From: UBA1723 sp045629285
Lineage (GTDB): Bacteria > Bacteroidota > Bacteroidia > Bacteroidales > Paludibacteraceae
Assembly (NCBI GenBank): GCA_045629285.1
Contig: JAZQQY010000038.1
Location: forward strand, 1 to 64,000
Direction: 5' to 3'
Length of the DNA stretch: 64,000 bases
The position numbers and the translations under genes were made by a program. The notes under the pieces were generated by a model. That model worked only from the letters and a program-made list of their open reading frames with translations, ran no database searches and was not told the DNA's origin. Shown piece by piece: positions 26,301 through 34,676 of the stretch (position 1 is its first letter; each line of letters starts with the position of its first letter).

Positions 26301-27647
26301 ATGGACGTACGACTACATAACATAACAATCAAATGTATGCTGGCAATGACGTTGCCGGCTTTGTTTGCGTCGTGCAAAGACGAGATAGAGGAGCCAGTAC
26401 AAGCGTCGTCTTCAAAAGGAAGTGCGATTACTTTTAAGCCTTATCAGGATGGATTCCAAAAACCAGTGACCAGAGCTCTTGTTGATAGTGTGGGAGATTT
26501 GAATAATGTCTATGTGCTTTCAATGAGACATGATCAGACTCATATGCTAAATGGGGATTTTCATCCCGATTATTGGGAACAGGTGTTTAGAGACAACGCT
26601 TTGAATAAAGGGATCAACGTCTTGACTCTTAGTAATAACGGTCACACAAATGATGTGGGAATATGGGATTATACAGGATCCTCTCCACTTGAGGATTGGG
26701 AGGATGGCTATTTCTATAAATTTAGAGCCTACTACCCAAACACCTTTAATACTGCAGAAGGAGAGTCGTGTGCCAATGGATTTGAATATAACACTGTAGG
26801 AGGTATTCCAACTGGATCAACGGCTTTGATGCTCAACGACTATAGGTCTGCTTCGGATCCAAGAAATAACACGGATATGCTTGTGTCAAATGAGGAGACG
26901 AGAGCCTATTCCGACGCCCTTTGGAACGACGAGGCGGTGGAATTGAAGATGAACCATATCTTGTCATGCGTCAACTTCAACATCAAGAAGAAAGAGGGAA
27001 CAAAGCTAACAATCACTTCATTCAAGATAAAGGATTATGTTTCAAAAGCTTCTTATGATGGAAGCGATTGGAAATACGCGCAACAGGAGTATAGTGGGGC
27101 AAATGTAGGGAATATCTTAAATGATTTCGACTTTTATAATATGGATGGATCTCCATTGGCGGTAGGAAATGGAGATCTACATGGCAATGGAAACGGCAAC
27201 AAGTTGAAGGATAAGGAATTTTATGTTGAGTATAAAGGCGGTTCGGGAGGAAATGTGACATTATCTACATATTCAGCTGAACTTTCTGATGTCAGCAAAA
27301 GCACTATACCAACCACTACGACGTTGCTTGAGAATTATTGCACAGGGTTGCTTATGATACCTCAGACCTTGTCTGGCAAAAGCGAGGTGATTAAAATTGA
27401 GCTTGGAAATACAATAAAAGAGGCTCAGATTAATCATAATGTCCAGGCAGAGATCAAATTCTATTTTGATGAAGCGTCTGCAACAGTTCTTACAGCAAGA
27501 ATTGATTTGACAGCAAATGGAAAAATTCCTGCGTGGGAACCAGGTGTGAAATATACATACACTATTGGAGTTTTTGAATATCAAGTGGCAGTAAACATTG
27601 ATGTGGAAGCTTGGCAGAAACATGCTTATGAGGAGGAGTTGAAATGA
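26301..27647 (+). CDS. Fimbrillin-like lipoprotein, accessory subunit
   Basis: The protein is 448 residues from ATG 26301, with a lipoprotein signal ending LFASC followed by KDEIEE. The text shows the fimbrillin-like features ITFKPYQDGFQKPVTRALVD, ELKMNHILSCVNFNIKKKEG, CTGLLMIPQTLSGKSEVIKI and WEPGVKYTYTIGVFEYQVAV. This is the pattern of Mfa1/fimbrillin-type subunits with two beta-sandwich domains. A TTG five codons earlier is in frame but less likely. Its stop overlaps the next start (ATGA), coupling translation of the two. Probably an accessory or adaptor subunit of the same fimbria. Confidence 0.75.
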   Translation: MDVRLHNITIKCMLAMTLPALFASCKDEIEEPVQASSSKGSAITFKPYQDGFQKPVTRALVDSVGDLNNVYVLSMRHDQTHMLNGDFHPDYWEQVFRDNALNKGINVLTLSNNGHTNDVGIWDYTGSSPLEDWEDGYFYKFRAYYPNTFNTAEGESCANGFEYNTVGGIPTGSTALMLNDYRSASDPRNNTDMLVSNEETRAYSDALWNDEAVELKMNHILSCVNFNIKKKEGTKLTITSFKIKDYVSKASYDGSDWKYAQQEYSGANVGNILNDFDFYNMDGSPLAVGNGDLHGNGNGNKLKDKEFYVEYKGGSGGNVTLSTYSAELSDVSKSTIPTTTTLLENYCTGLLMIPQTLSGKSEVIKIELGNTIKEAQINHNVQAEIKFYFDEASATVLTARIDLTANGKIPAWEPGVKYTYTIGVFEYQVAVNIDVEAWQKHAYEEELK

Positions 27648-29467
27648 AAAAAGTTAAATATATATACAAGTTTTTTATAGTATTACTATTCGGATTATTC
27701 TCATTTGCTTGCAGCGACGACGATATTGAACAGGGAGATGAGAATGAGTTGTCAGAGTATAGTGGGGAACCAATACAGACATCATTCAAGGTGTGTGTCT
27801 CGGCTCCTGATGTTAGTGTGGATGTAGACGGGGTTACTCGTGCAGGGGATAATGCTAATATTGACTATGCTATGCCAGAGAATGGAGGTCGATTCCAGAA
27901 TATTGTGATTCTTGTCACAGACAATAGTAATAAAGTTTATGGTCTACATTGCAATAAGTGGTATGATACCAAAGATGATCCTACATCCTTTGGTATGAAA
28001 GATTATGAGTATATATTTCCAGACATGAAAATTAACGATACGAAAGCTAAGGTATATGTGTTTGGAAATGTGAGTGCAGATGTGTATGAGACAATTTGTG
28101 GTTATAAACCTAATGAAAATCCTACATATTTGTCAAGAGCTCATATGAATGAAATAAACCTATTAGTCAATACTCATAATATAAGTGTAGAAGAGAAAAA
28201 CCTTTATAATATCAGATTTAAGCCAAAGGAAGGAAATTTTAAGGTAGGAGATACAGAAGTCACTACTTATTGTACAGGTATGCCAGTAAATGCAATGGCA
28301 ACATCCGATGTGAAAAAAGGATCTACAGTTTTTAATGTTCATATGAAGCGTGTCTGCGCAAGATTGCAGGTGACATTCAGAAATTTTACGGGAAAGACTG
28401 ATTACGATGATACATATTATGGTATTGGTTCAAAAGGAAACAGAGTGTATGTAGATAATTTTGTGTTGAAGAAAGCACTTGCTACCAGCACAAAATATTT
28501 TTATAATGGTACTGCTCCTTCTTCAGCTACTGTTGACTTTGATATTTTAGCCGCATTAGGTGGAACTAACAATCATGAATGCAATATGATTGAAAATGGA
28601 GAAAGTAAAACTGTATCTCTATATGTGTTTGAGTCGGTAGGAAACCAATCAAAGACAGTAACAGTGGATAAGAAAACCCAAGTGACTACAAAATATTACA
28701 CTTATGATTTGAAAGTAGATAGAGGCAAGAGTTTGGGACAACAGGTTCAAGAACTTCAAGACGACAATGTCTATGTAATGTGGAGTGATAATCTGGACCC
28801 TAAAGGGAATGGCTTGTTTGCTGGGGATTATCATAACACATTTAATCGTTGTCTAGGTGCTGATGATAATAATATAGTTTACAATGATTTGAGGATGGAC
28901 AGTCCTGATAAAATACCATATGGAACATATACGGATGCTAATAAATATGGAAACAGAGTTTTTTGGCATTATAATGACGGAAGATTCCAAAGTTGTAAAG
29001 TGAATTTAAATACAGATGAATGTGAATTGACGAAAAAATATATAGGGGAAAAAACGGCAAGTATCTTTAATCAGCCTGCTTATGAAACGAAATTACAAAA
29101 TAGTGGTCATTCGTTTACCATATCACCACAATACTTTGATGGGTTTAATCGAATAGCTTTGAAAGTAGCTGGAAGTTCTTATATGATGATATCAAATGAT
29201 ATTCTAAAAGCAAGATATATTTCTGGCATAACTACTCCTACTAAATCAACTAACCCCTGGGTATTTTTTGCCAAATACATCATCAAGAATGGAGAGGCAT
29301 TCTCTACTGGCACTGGAACAAGCAAGACAGATATCCAACAAATTGAGCGCAATGGCAGTTACGAGCTAGATTTCTCTGTGATGCCAAACTACGATACAAA
29401 GCAGGAGTTGCTTGTGAATTGTGTGAGAAAGCAGAGTGAGATCTCTTGGAGTGAGACGCAGAAGTAG
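27644..29467 (+). CDS. Large fimbrial subunit lipoprotein
   Basis: The 607-residue protein has a lipoprotein signal ending SFAC followed by SDDDIEQ, a surface-export tag. Features include FKVCVSAPDVSVDVDGVTRA, RFQNIVILVTDNSN, AKVYVFGNVSADVYE, VHMKRVCARLQVTFRNFTGK and a SLYVFESVGNQS strand. This resembles larger fimbrial components (FimA/Mfa-type minor subunits). The size and the position late in the locus fit an accessory or tip-proximal subunit. The ATG overlaps the preceding stop by 4 bases. Codon usage is more AT-rich than in the first subunit, suggesting lower expression. Confidence 0.7.
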   Translation: MKKVKYIYKFFIVLLFGLFSFACSDDDIEQGDENELSEYSGEPIQTSFKVCVSAPDVSVDVDGVTRAGDNANIDYAMPENGGRFQNIVILVTDNSNKVYGLHCNKWYDTKDDPTSFGMKDYEYIFPDMKINDTKAKVYVFGNVSADVYETICGYKPNENPTYLSRAHMNEINLLVNTHNISVEEKNLYNIRFKPKEGNFKVGDTEVTTYCTGMPVNAMATSDVKKGSTVFNVHMKRVCARLQVTFRNFTGKTDYDDTYYGIGSKGNRVYVDNFVLKKALATSTKYFYNGTAPSSATVDFDILAALGGTNNHECNMIENGESKTVSLYVFESVGNQSKTVTVDKKTQVTTKYYTYDLKVDRGKSLGQQVQELQDDNVYVMWSDNLDPKGNGLFAGDYHNTFNRCLGADDNNIVYNDLRMDSPDKIPYGTYTDANKYGNRVFWHYNDGRFQSCKVNLNTDECELTKKYIGEKTASIFNQPAYETKLQNSGHSFTISPQYFDGFNRIALKVAGSSYMMISNDILKARYISGITTPTKSTNPWVFFAKYIIKNGEAFSTGTGTSKTDIQQIERNGSYELDFSVMPNYDTKQELLVNCVRKQSEISWSETQK

Positions 29468-29468
29468 C

Positions 29469-29515
29469 TTAGAGCTTAGAGTTGAGAGCTTAGAGAAAAG
29501 AGGTTAGAGAAAAGA
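29469..29515. repeat. Short direct repeats
   Basis: Related units such as GCTTAGAG, GTTGAGAG, CTTAGAGAAAAGAG and GTTAGAGAAAAGAG occur in tandem between the fimbrial gene and the toxin-like cassette. They may be slippage products or the scar of an insertion. Confidence 0.5.
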
Positions 29516-29559
29516 GAATGACTACTATGATGAATAGGTAGGGATTACATTAAATATAT

Positions 29560-29567
29560 TATCTTTG
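29560..29567 (+). promoter_or_regulatory. -7 element of the toxin-like cassette
   Basis: TATCTTTG matches TAnnTTTG, 16 bases before the ATG at 29584. The cassette thus has its own promoter within the fimbrial locus. Confidence 0.55.
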
Positions 29568-29583
29568 TAAAAAAAAAAGAGAT

Positions 29584-29757
29584 ATGACGAAAGGTGTTCC
29601 AACAAGACCAGAGGTGATAATTACAGGTTTGACAGTCTCTCTTCAAATGAGTAAAGCTCGAGAAATCCTTAATAGCCAAGTGATTCCTCGTAGTGAAGTT
29701 TATGCTATTCGCAAAAAGGAAGGGCGTCTATCAAATTCAAAAGTTAAGGGTTACTAA
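29584..29757 (+). CDS. Small protein upstream of zeta-toxin remnant, possible antitoxin
   Basis: This 57-residue frame begins MTKGVPTRPEVIITGLTVSL and ends with a basic tail (SEVYAIRKKEGRLSNSKVKG then Tyr). It has a promoter 16 bases before its ATG. Its TAA overlaps the start of the zeta-like frame (TAATG), a coupling typical of toxin-antitoxin pairs. I do not recognise the family; the antitoxin role rests only on position and size. Confidence 0.5.
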   Translation: MTKGVPTRPEVIITGLTVSLQMSKAREILNSQVIPRSEVYAIRKKEGRLSNSKVKGY

Positions 29758-30182
29758 TGGCAGAATTGACTATAATTGCAGGTTGTAACGGATCGGGGAA
29801 GTCAACATTTGCACCGTCTTTTTTGAAGGAGGGTGTTTCTTCTTTTGATTACGACAAACTTTATTTGCAATTATATTCGTCTCTTTACGATTCTGAATTT
29901 AGAGAGGACATGGCAAGGAACATGACCTCTGAGATATGATGTGAGTTCAAAGGTCACTTTGTCGATGATGAAACGATAGATTTGAAGTGGAAAGCAGGCT
30001 ATAAAAATCTAAATGCTCATTATTCGTATTTTGATAGAATTTTATTTGTCGATAATTCTGTCGATAATGAAGTTTATACTAATTTATTGCAAATAGAAAA
30101 TGGTCGAGCATATTGTATGGGAATATTGCCAGAATATTTTTCTCGTCGTTTTCCAGATGTGATAAAATTATTAGATAAATAA
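29757..30182 (+). pseudogene. Decayed zeta-toxin-like P-loop kinase
   Basis: The frame starts MAELTIIAGCNGSGKSTFAP, with Walker A GCNGSGKST at 9-17, as in zeta-type ATP/GTP-dependent kinases, and runs SFDYDKLYLQ and ARNMTSEI. A TGA at 29937 then stops it. The same frame resumes as CEFKGHFVDDETIDLKWKAG, YKNLNAHYSYFDRILFVDNS and ends LPEYFSRRFPDVIKLLDK. The total is 141 codons, while intact relatives are close to 190-200 residues. The central part (which would follow ARNMTSEI) appears deleted at the site of the stop. The toxin is therefore most likely inactive. Confidence 0.75.
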
Positions 30183-30193
30183 GGAGAAAAACT

Positions 30194-31600
30194 ATGAAGA
30201 ATTTAATATACATACTGAATGTCATGATGATTCTTATCTTCGCTTCGTGCAAAGACGAGAATTCTTTCATGTCTGTCGACGACGAGCCATGTTATTCAAT
30301 CTTGATTTCAGCTCCTGGGGCCGACGCCACTCGTGCCACTTACAAGGAAGAAGGTGAGGATTTAGCTGTTGTGTGGGAGAAAGGTGATGTAATCTACGTC
30401 GGAGATTATGAGTTTGTGTACAAGGGGATGCAGGGAAACGACGCCCTATTTTTCCATTACGGAGAAATCGCTAATGCCGCTGGCTGGACGGGAACAGTAT
30501 CGTATGGTTCTACTGTAGATTTGAAGTCTCAATTCCAGAAGAAGAATAACACTTGTGGGGAGCATTTGGTGGCAAATGTCACAAACATCGATTTGACTAA
30601 CAAGCCAACAATACCACTTCTTCCAGCAGATAATATGAGTCTGCTTCATGTTAGGGTAAAAGCTCCTGTTATGTTGCTAGGAAGCTCCATGATGAAGGTT
30701 GAAGGATTGGATAAGAGCGACGTCTATACAGTCACTTTGGGAAATGACCCCAGCCATGTGTTTGCGGATAAAGATGAGCCGATTGATGTATATGTTGCTA
30801 TGCAAGCGGACAAGGTAATCAGCGGAACTCTCAAATTCAATTTTTATGTTTATGATGAACTATTAAAGAGTGCAGAAAAAGGAGATGAGTACCACTTCTA
30901 TGTAAGATGCAATAATGTGATAACTCCTGTAAACAATGAGGTGTTGAAGGTGGTATTGCCATCTAAACCAACCCACGTCGCTCTACAGCTTGGATTGCCA
31001 AGCGGAGCAAAGTGGGCGACGATGAATGTCGGAGCGACAAAAGAGGAAGAACCTGGAGAATACTATGCTTGGGGTGAGATAGAACCTGCTCCTGGGAAAA
31101 ATTATTCGGAAAGTAATTGTGTAAATACTTGGAATAAAAATCCAACTACATTAAAAAATAATAAAGTCATTGATAGTAATAATAATTTAACCCCTGAATT
31201 TGATGCAGCAACGCAGAATTGGGGAGATGACTGGAGAATGCCGACCAAAGTGGAGCTTGAGGAATTGATTAGTGGATGTGACTGGGGAGCTATATCTGGA
31301 GAAGGATATACGGTCAAGAGCAAAAAATATCCAAATAAATATATAAAAATCCCTTTGACTGGAAGTTATGAAAAGACAGAATTTTTGGATGGAAAAACGT
31401 ATCCAACAGTTTCAGGTACAATTAGTGAATTTGGAAGAATCTTTCTTTGGAGCTCAACTATTCTTACGGATAGTAATGTTACGATACATTCGTATTCTTT
31501 TGATTCTATTTATAAGGACGGCAATGTATATAAGGAAAAGCCATGGGTTGCCAATAGAGCTCGTTGGGCAGGAAGACCTATTCGTGCGGTAAGAAAATAA
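30194..31600 (+). CDS. Fimbrial-locus lipoprotein with FISUMP-type C-terminal domain
   Basis: The 468-residue protein has a lipobox IFASC followed by KDENSF. The N-terminal half (about 35-250) is a fimbrillin-like beta region (SILISAPGADATRATYKEEG). The C-terminal half (about 255-468) contains LGLPSGAKWATMNVGATKEE, YYAWGEIEP, DDWRMPTKVELEELI and WAGRPIRAVRK, the marks of the Fibrobacter-succinogenes-major-paralogue domain. Such a C-type-lectin-like module in a fimbrial locus suggests a tip adhesin that binds a host or dietary ligand; this is inference. It lies 11 bases after the decayed toxin, with AAGGAG before the ATG, and ends at a terminator. Confidence 0.75.
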   Translation: MKNLIYILNVMMILIFASCKDENSFMSVDDEPCYSILISAPGADATRATYKEEGEDLAVVWEKGDVIYVGDYEFVYKGMQGNDALFFHYGEIANAAGWTGTVSYGSTVDLKSQFQKKNNTCGEHLVANVTNIDLTNKPTIPLLPADNMSLLHVRVKAPVMLLGSSMMKVEGLDKSDVYTVTLGNDPSHVFADKDEPIDVYVAMQADKVISGTLKFNFYVYDELLKSAEKGDEYHFYVRCNNVITPVNNEVLKVVLPSKPTHVALQLGLPSGAKWATMNVGATKEEEPGEYYAWGEIEPAPGKNYSESNCVNTWNKNPTTLKNNKVIDSNNNLTPEFDAATQNWGDDWRMPTKVELEELISGCDWGAISGEGYTVKSKKYPNKYIKIPLTGSYEKTEFLDGKTYPTVSGTISEFGRIFLWSSTILTDSNVTIHSYSFDSIYKDGNVYKEKPWVANRARWAGRPIRAVRK

Positions 31601-31624
31601 GAAGAGAAATATCTCTAAATAGAA

Positions 31625-31663
31625 AATAATCCCGGGAGCCGATGCTTCTGGGATTATTTGTTT
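31625..31663 (+). terminator. Terminator of the fimbrial locus
   Basis: AATAATCCC (31625-31633) and GGGATTATT (31650-31658) form a 9-bp stem, followed by TGTTT. Confidence 0.7.
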
Positions 31664-31913
31664 GTGGAGGTATATTGTTGCCGACAGTCATGCCTTTTTT
31701 AATAAGTGTAGCAAACATTTCTGACAGGAGTTTTGCATCTTGATCAGCATTGAATCACCTTTTTCCGTCGTGCAGAGGAGGTCTAAAACAGAAAGGATTT
31801 CATGATAATCGGGTCGGACATGCAGTATTTATTTCGGAATTTGCATTTAATCATTATTAACGTATTTGCATCCTTTTTTTATGTTTTTGTTTTTTCCGAA
31901 GTTTGGTTTCTGC
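31664..31913. other. Non-coding stretch
   Basis: No supported gene lies here. On the minus strand a short frame reads DAKLLSEMFATLIKKGMTVG, which looks protein-like but has no start or partner and may be a gene fragment. The end of the stretch leads into the promoter at 31914. Confidence 0.4.
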
Positions 31914-31921
31914 TAATTTTG
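31914..31921 (+). promoter_or_regulatory. -7 element
   Basis: TAATTTTG is an exact TAnnTTTG match, 22 bases before the ATG at 31943. It lies after the first possible in-frame start (31802), so the later start is preferred. Confidence 0.6.
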
Positions 31922-31942
31922 CAGTGTGAAAAATTTAATGTT

Positions 31943-32716
31943 ATGAAGAGATACATATTGTTTATGGTCGCATTGATGGCATCGGTGTATGCGTCTGCGC
32001 AAGATACAATCAGATTTCGTAATGGTAGAGTAGAGGCTGCTAAAGTGGCTGAAGTTGGTTTAGGAAAGGTGAAGTATAAGAAGTTCAATAATCCTGACGG
32101 ACCTTTGTTTTTGCTTGATGAGGCTGAAGTGGAGTCTATCAAATATCAGAATGGCGACGTGGAGGATTTCAACCTGCCCGACCAGATGAGCCAGATGCCT
32201 CAGGAGTATGTTGCTCCAGTACGTGAGAAACGTATGATTCTACAGGCTGGTCCGGTGATGTTTGAGAGAAGAGTTAAGATGAATCCTGCTTCCTATCCAT
32301 TGACTCGTCGTAGGGATTCGCCGTCAGGTCTTGCCTTTGATTCACGCTACTTGACAGAGCAGGAGGCATACGATCTTCTTGGCCACAACTACGATGTTTT
32401 CGTCGAGAATGAGCGTCGATTCCGTACAGGCCGTGTCATGTGGATCACTGGAGCAGCTTTGGCTTTTATATCCGGACCTATTGCTATTGCCGCTGCCATC
32501 AACGATTCTCCTACAGATAGATTCGTTTCATTGTCGTGTCTATGCGGTGGAGTCGTTTTGGTGCCTGCAGGTATAGCCAGATTTTCGTCGGGTAAGGCGA
32601 GAATGAAGAAAGTGATTAAGGAGTACAATCTAGAGCATAATGCAAGATTTCAGAATTCGGCAGAGTTGAGATTCGGAGTGACTGGAAACGGAGTCGGATT
32701 CAATTTGGCTTTCTGA
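31943..32716 (+). CDS. Secreted or envelope protein of unknown function
   Basis: From ATG 31943 the protein has 257 residues, with a signal peptide (MKRYILFMVALMASVYASAQ). A short beta domain follows (DTIRFRNGRVEAAKVAEVGL ... VESIKYQNGDVEDF), resembling the small domain found in many Bacteroidetes proteins that responds to 'DTI...NG' repeats. Two hydrophobic segments near residues 165-210 (VMWITGAALAFISGPIAIAA; LSCLCGGVVLVPAGIA) could span a membrane. The C-terminus is a terminal-Phe beta strand (GNGVGFNLAF). Longer starts to 31802 lie upstream of the promoter. The function is unknown. Confidence 0.65.
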   Translation: MKRYILFMVALMASVYASAQDTIRFRNGRVEAAKVAEVGLGKVKYKKFNNPDGPLFLLDEAEVESIKYQNGDVEDFNLPDQMSQMPQEYVAPVREKRMILQAGPVMFERRVKMNPASYPLTRRRDSPSGLAFDSRYLTEQEAYDLLGHNYDVFVENERRFRTGRVMWITGAALAFISGPIAIAAAINDSPTDRFVSLSCLCGGVVLVPAGIARFSSGKARMKKVIKEYNLEHNARFQNSAELRFGVTGNGVGFNLAF

Positions 32717-32740
32717 AACAATAGCTTTCTAATATACAAG

Positions 32741-32767
32741 AAAAGACGCGAGCGATCGCGTCTTTTT
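32741..32767. terminator. Strong terminator
   Basis: AAAAGACGCGA and TCGCGTCTTTTT form an 11-bp stem with a 4-nt loop and T run. It separates the upstream gene from the convergent glycosyltransferase gene and can serve both directions. Confidence 0.85.
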
Positions 32768-32807
32768 GTTTAGTCTTTATATCTCCTGCCTTTTATCTAT
32801 TGTCTAA

Positions 32808-33626
32808 TTAACTTCGTGGAGAATATTTTTCAAGAATTTCCGCATTCCATTTTTTTCTTTCCTCGTCGAATATCCAACCCCACTTGTTGAAATACTTAAT
32901 CATATTTTTAATGTGGATCAGAAGCATTCTCTTGCTCTTGTACGACGCTGCACCGTGCTTGTGAGTTACGACAGCACCCGGCCAGAACATTGTACGGTAG
33001 TGCTTGTGCATACGGCGTGTGATGTCGATATCTTCAGGATAAAGAAAGAATCTTTCGTCGAACAAACCAACTTTCTCAAAACACTTTACGCGGAAGAACA
33101 TGAAACATCCGTGATGGTAAGGAATGTTCATCTCGCTCTTGTGGTCGTTGAACTTCAGCATGTATCTGTAGTTCATGCTCTCTCCCCAACTGTCAGGAAG
33201 GAAGCGACGGAAAATCAAGTTGGCCGGATTAGGGAGCATACGTACTGTATACTGTTGCTCGCCATTAGGGTAAAGGACGTTAGGCTGTACCATTGCCACG
33301 TCTTCGTTCTCCGACATGTATTTTGTGATTGCCGGAATCACGCCTGTATTGAAGCAAACGTCGGCGTTGATTACAAGATGGTAGTCTGAGCCTCCAGCAA
33401 TAGCCTTTCTGATTGCTATGTTGTGGCCTGCACCATAACCAAGATTCTTGTTGTTGAAGGTGTATTCCACTTTCGAAAGCCCCTCGCAGAACGAACGTAA
33501 GTCGTCGGATGGAGAATTGTCGGAAACGTACACATATTCAATGCCGTCTGCCAACATTGAATCTATGCACTTCTGCAATTCCTTGCGCTCAGTTATGTAA
33601 GTTACAATCGATGCTGTAATTTTCAT
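32808..33626 (-). CDS. Family 2 glycosyltransferase
   Basis: This 272-residue GT-A enzyme transfers a sugar from a nucleotide donor, probably in polysaccharide or lipopolysaccharide synthesis. It begins MKITASIVTYITERKELQKC and shows VYVSDNSPSDD, GYGAGHNIAIRKA, the metal-binding region HLVINADVCF (a DxD variant), GCFMFFRVKCFEKVGLFDER and FFLYPEDIDITRR with the ED catalytic-base motif. This layout is typical of rhamnosyltransferase-like GT2 enzymes. No other sugar genes are adjacent, so acceptor and sugar cannot be told. Confidence 0.88.
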   Translation of the reverse strand: MKITASIVTYITERKELQKCIDSMLADGIEYVYVSDNSPSDDLRSFCEGLSKVEYTFNNKNLGYGAGHNIAIRKAIAGGSDYHLVINADVCFNTGVIPAITKYMSENEDVAMVQPNVLYPNGEQQYTVRMLPNPANLIFRRFLPDSWGESMNYRYMLKFNDHKSEMNIPYHHGCFMFFRVKCFEKVGLFDERFFLYPEDIDITRRMHKHYRTMFWPGAVVTHKHGAASYKSKRMLLIHIKNMIKYFNKWGWIFDEERKKWNAEILEKYSPRS

Positions 33627-33700
33627 TTCTACCTAATGCAACAACGTACGAAGCAGTTAATTTATCCCATCTTTTTGTGCTACGTACTTTTTGCGAGTCG

Positions 33701-33708
33701 CAAATTTA
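33701..33708 (-). promoter_or_regulatory. -7 element for the glycosyltransferase gene
   Basis: On the minus strand this is TAAATTTG, an exact TAnnTTTG match, 75 bases before the ATG at 33626. Confidence 0.45.
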
Positions 33709-33746
33709 ACATAATTTTTCAATTTTTCCGACACTTTTGTACAAAA

Positions 33747-34382
33747 CTACAACGACAATTGGAATTTTCTGTCTACGAAAGTGTATTCCAATACTCCGAA
33801 TCGCACAAGTTTTGCGATTTGTTTCTGCACGTCGCGTCTGTCGATGTTGTGAGTCTTGGCAAATTTATTGATTGAAAAACAATCGGTTTCGATAGCCTTA
33901 AGAAGATCTTTCTCTGTGTCTGTGAATTCAATGGTCACTCCGTATTGCATTCCGCCCTGTTCCCACATCTCAAGGTGAATGGCGGTTGCCTGGATATTCT
34001 CGTCGGCGATTCTGACGTATGCCCATTTGCGGTTTTCTTCATCGATGGCGCATATCGGCTTATTTTCCGACTCCGGGATTATCACTTCCAGCACCGTTTT
34101 CCCGTCGACTTTATGCTGGTGTATTTCAAATTCAGGCGACGGCTGACAGTAGACGTTGGCGGCCGCTTCAGCCATGTATGCCTCTTCTTCTGAACTTACG
34201 CCTGATATTTTGCCGTTGTCCTTTACGCCGATAAGCAGACGACCGCCTTCTGTATTGGCGAATGCCGAGAAACTTTTCGCTATCTTTCTTGCGTCTGAAA
34301 TCTCAAATTTGAAGTCCTGGTTGACGTGTTCACCCTCCTCGATCAACGAGTGTATATAGTCTGCGGAATCTATCGGTTTCAT
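33747..34382 (-). CDS. AlbA_2 (divergent AAA-4) domain protein
   Basis: The 211-residue protein contains an AlbA_2 / Schlafen-type domain in the first ~130 residues: HVNQDFKFEISDARKIAKSF, SAFANTEGGRLLIGVKDNGK and a closing WAYVRIADENIQA. The C-terminal ~60 residues (EFTDTEKDLLKAIETDCFSI, KFAKTHNIDRRDVQKQIAKL) look like a winged helix. Such proteins are usually treated as nucleic-acid-binding regulators; the exact role here is unknown. A -7 element lies 22 bases upstream of the ATG, divergent from the tadA operon. Confidence 0.82.
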   Translation of the reverse strand: MKPIDSADYIHSLIEEGEHVNQDFKFEISDARKIAKSFSAFANTEGGRLLIGVKDNGKISGVSSEEEAYMAEAAANVYCQPSPEFEIHQHKVDGKTVLEVIIPESENKPICAIDEENRKWAYVRIADENIQATAIHLEMWEQGGMQYGVTIEFTDTEKDLLKAIETDCFSINKFAKTHNIDRRDVQKQIAKLVRFGVLEYTFVDRKFQLSL

Positions 34383-34403
34383 CTTTGTTATCTTAAAACC
34401 TTA

Positions 34404-34411
34404 CAAAATTA
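34404..34411 (-). promoter_or_regulatory. -7 element for AlbA_2 gene
   Basis: On the minus strand this reads TAATTTTG, an exact TAnnTTTG match, 22 bases before the ATG at 34382. Confidence 0.55.
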
Positions 34412-34443
34412 CGCAAAACGGCTGATTTTTACATTTTAATTCA

Positions 34444-34451
34444 TACTTTTG
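34444..34451 (+). promoter_or_regulatory. -7 element for the small gene and tadA
   Basis: TACTTTTG is an exact TAnnTTTG match, 28 bases before the ATG at 34479. It is divergent from the AlbA_2 promoter. Confidence 0.6.
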
Positions 34452-34478
34452 TGTATAGACTATCTAAACACGGGGTAC

Positions 34479-34673
34479 ATGGCAATACCAAAGAACAGGA
34501 GTTTGATACGAGACCATAGAGTGGTTGTTGCGCTGAACGAGAAAGAGTATGAGGCTCTTACCAAGTTTTGTGAACAGCACAAGATCCCTATGTCTGATTT
34601 TATCAGACGCACTGTTTTTTCTGAAATCATGGCCAGACAGTATTCTGAGGCTCCGACTCTATTCGACAGATAA
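34479..34673 (+). CDS. Small ribbon-helix-helix-like protein
   Basis: This 64-residue protein starts MAIPKNRSLIRDHRVVVALN, followed by EKEYEALTKFCEQHKIPMSD and FIRRTVFSEIMARQ. A basic strand ahead of two helices with 'S-D-F-I-R-R-T' in helix 2 is typical of ribbon-helix-helix or MobC-like DNA-binding proteins. ATG at 34479 is preferred over the earlier in-frame codon at 34449, which overlaps the promoter. It ends 3 bases before tadA, so the two are cotranscribed. A DNA-binding role is inferred from this pattern only. Confidence 0.7.
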   Translation: MAIPKNRSLIRDHRVVVALNEKEYEALTKFCEQHKIPMSDFIRRTVFSEIMARQYSEAPTLFDR

Positions 34674-34676
34674 CCT

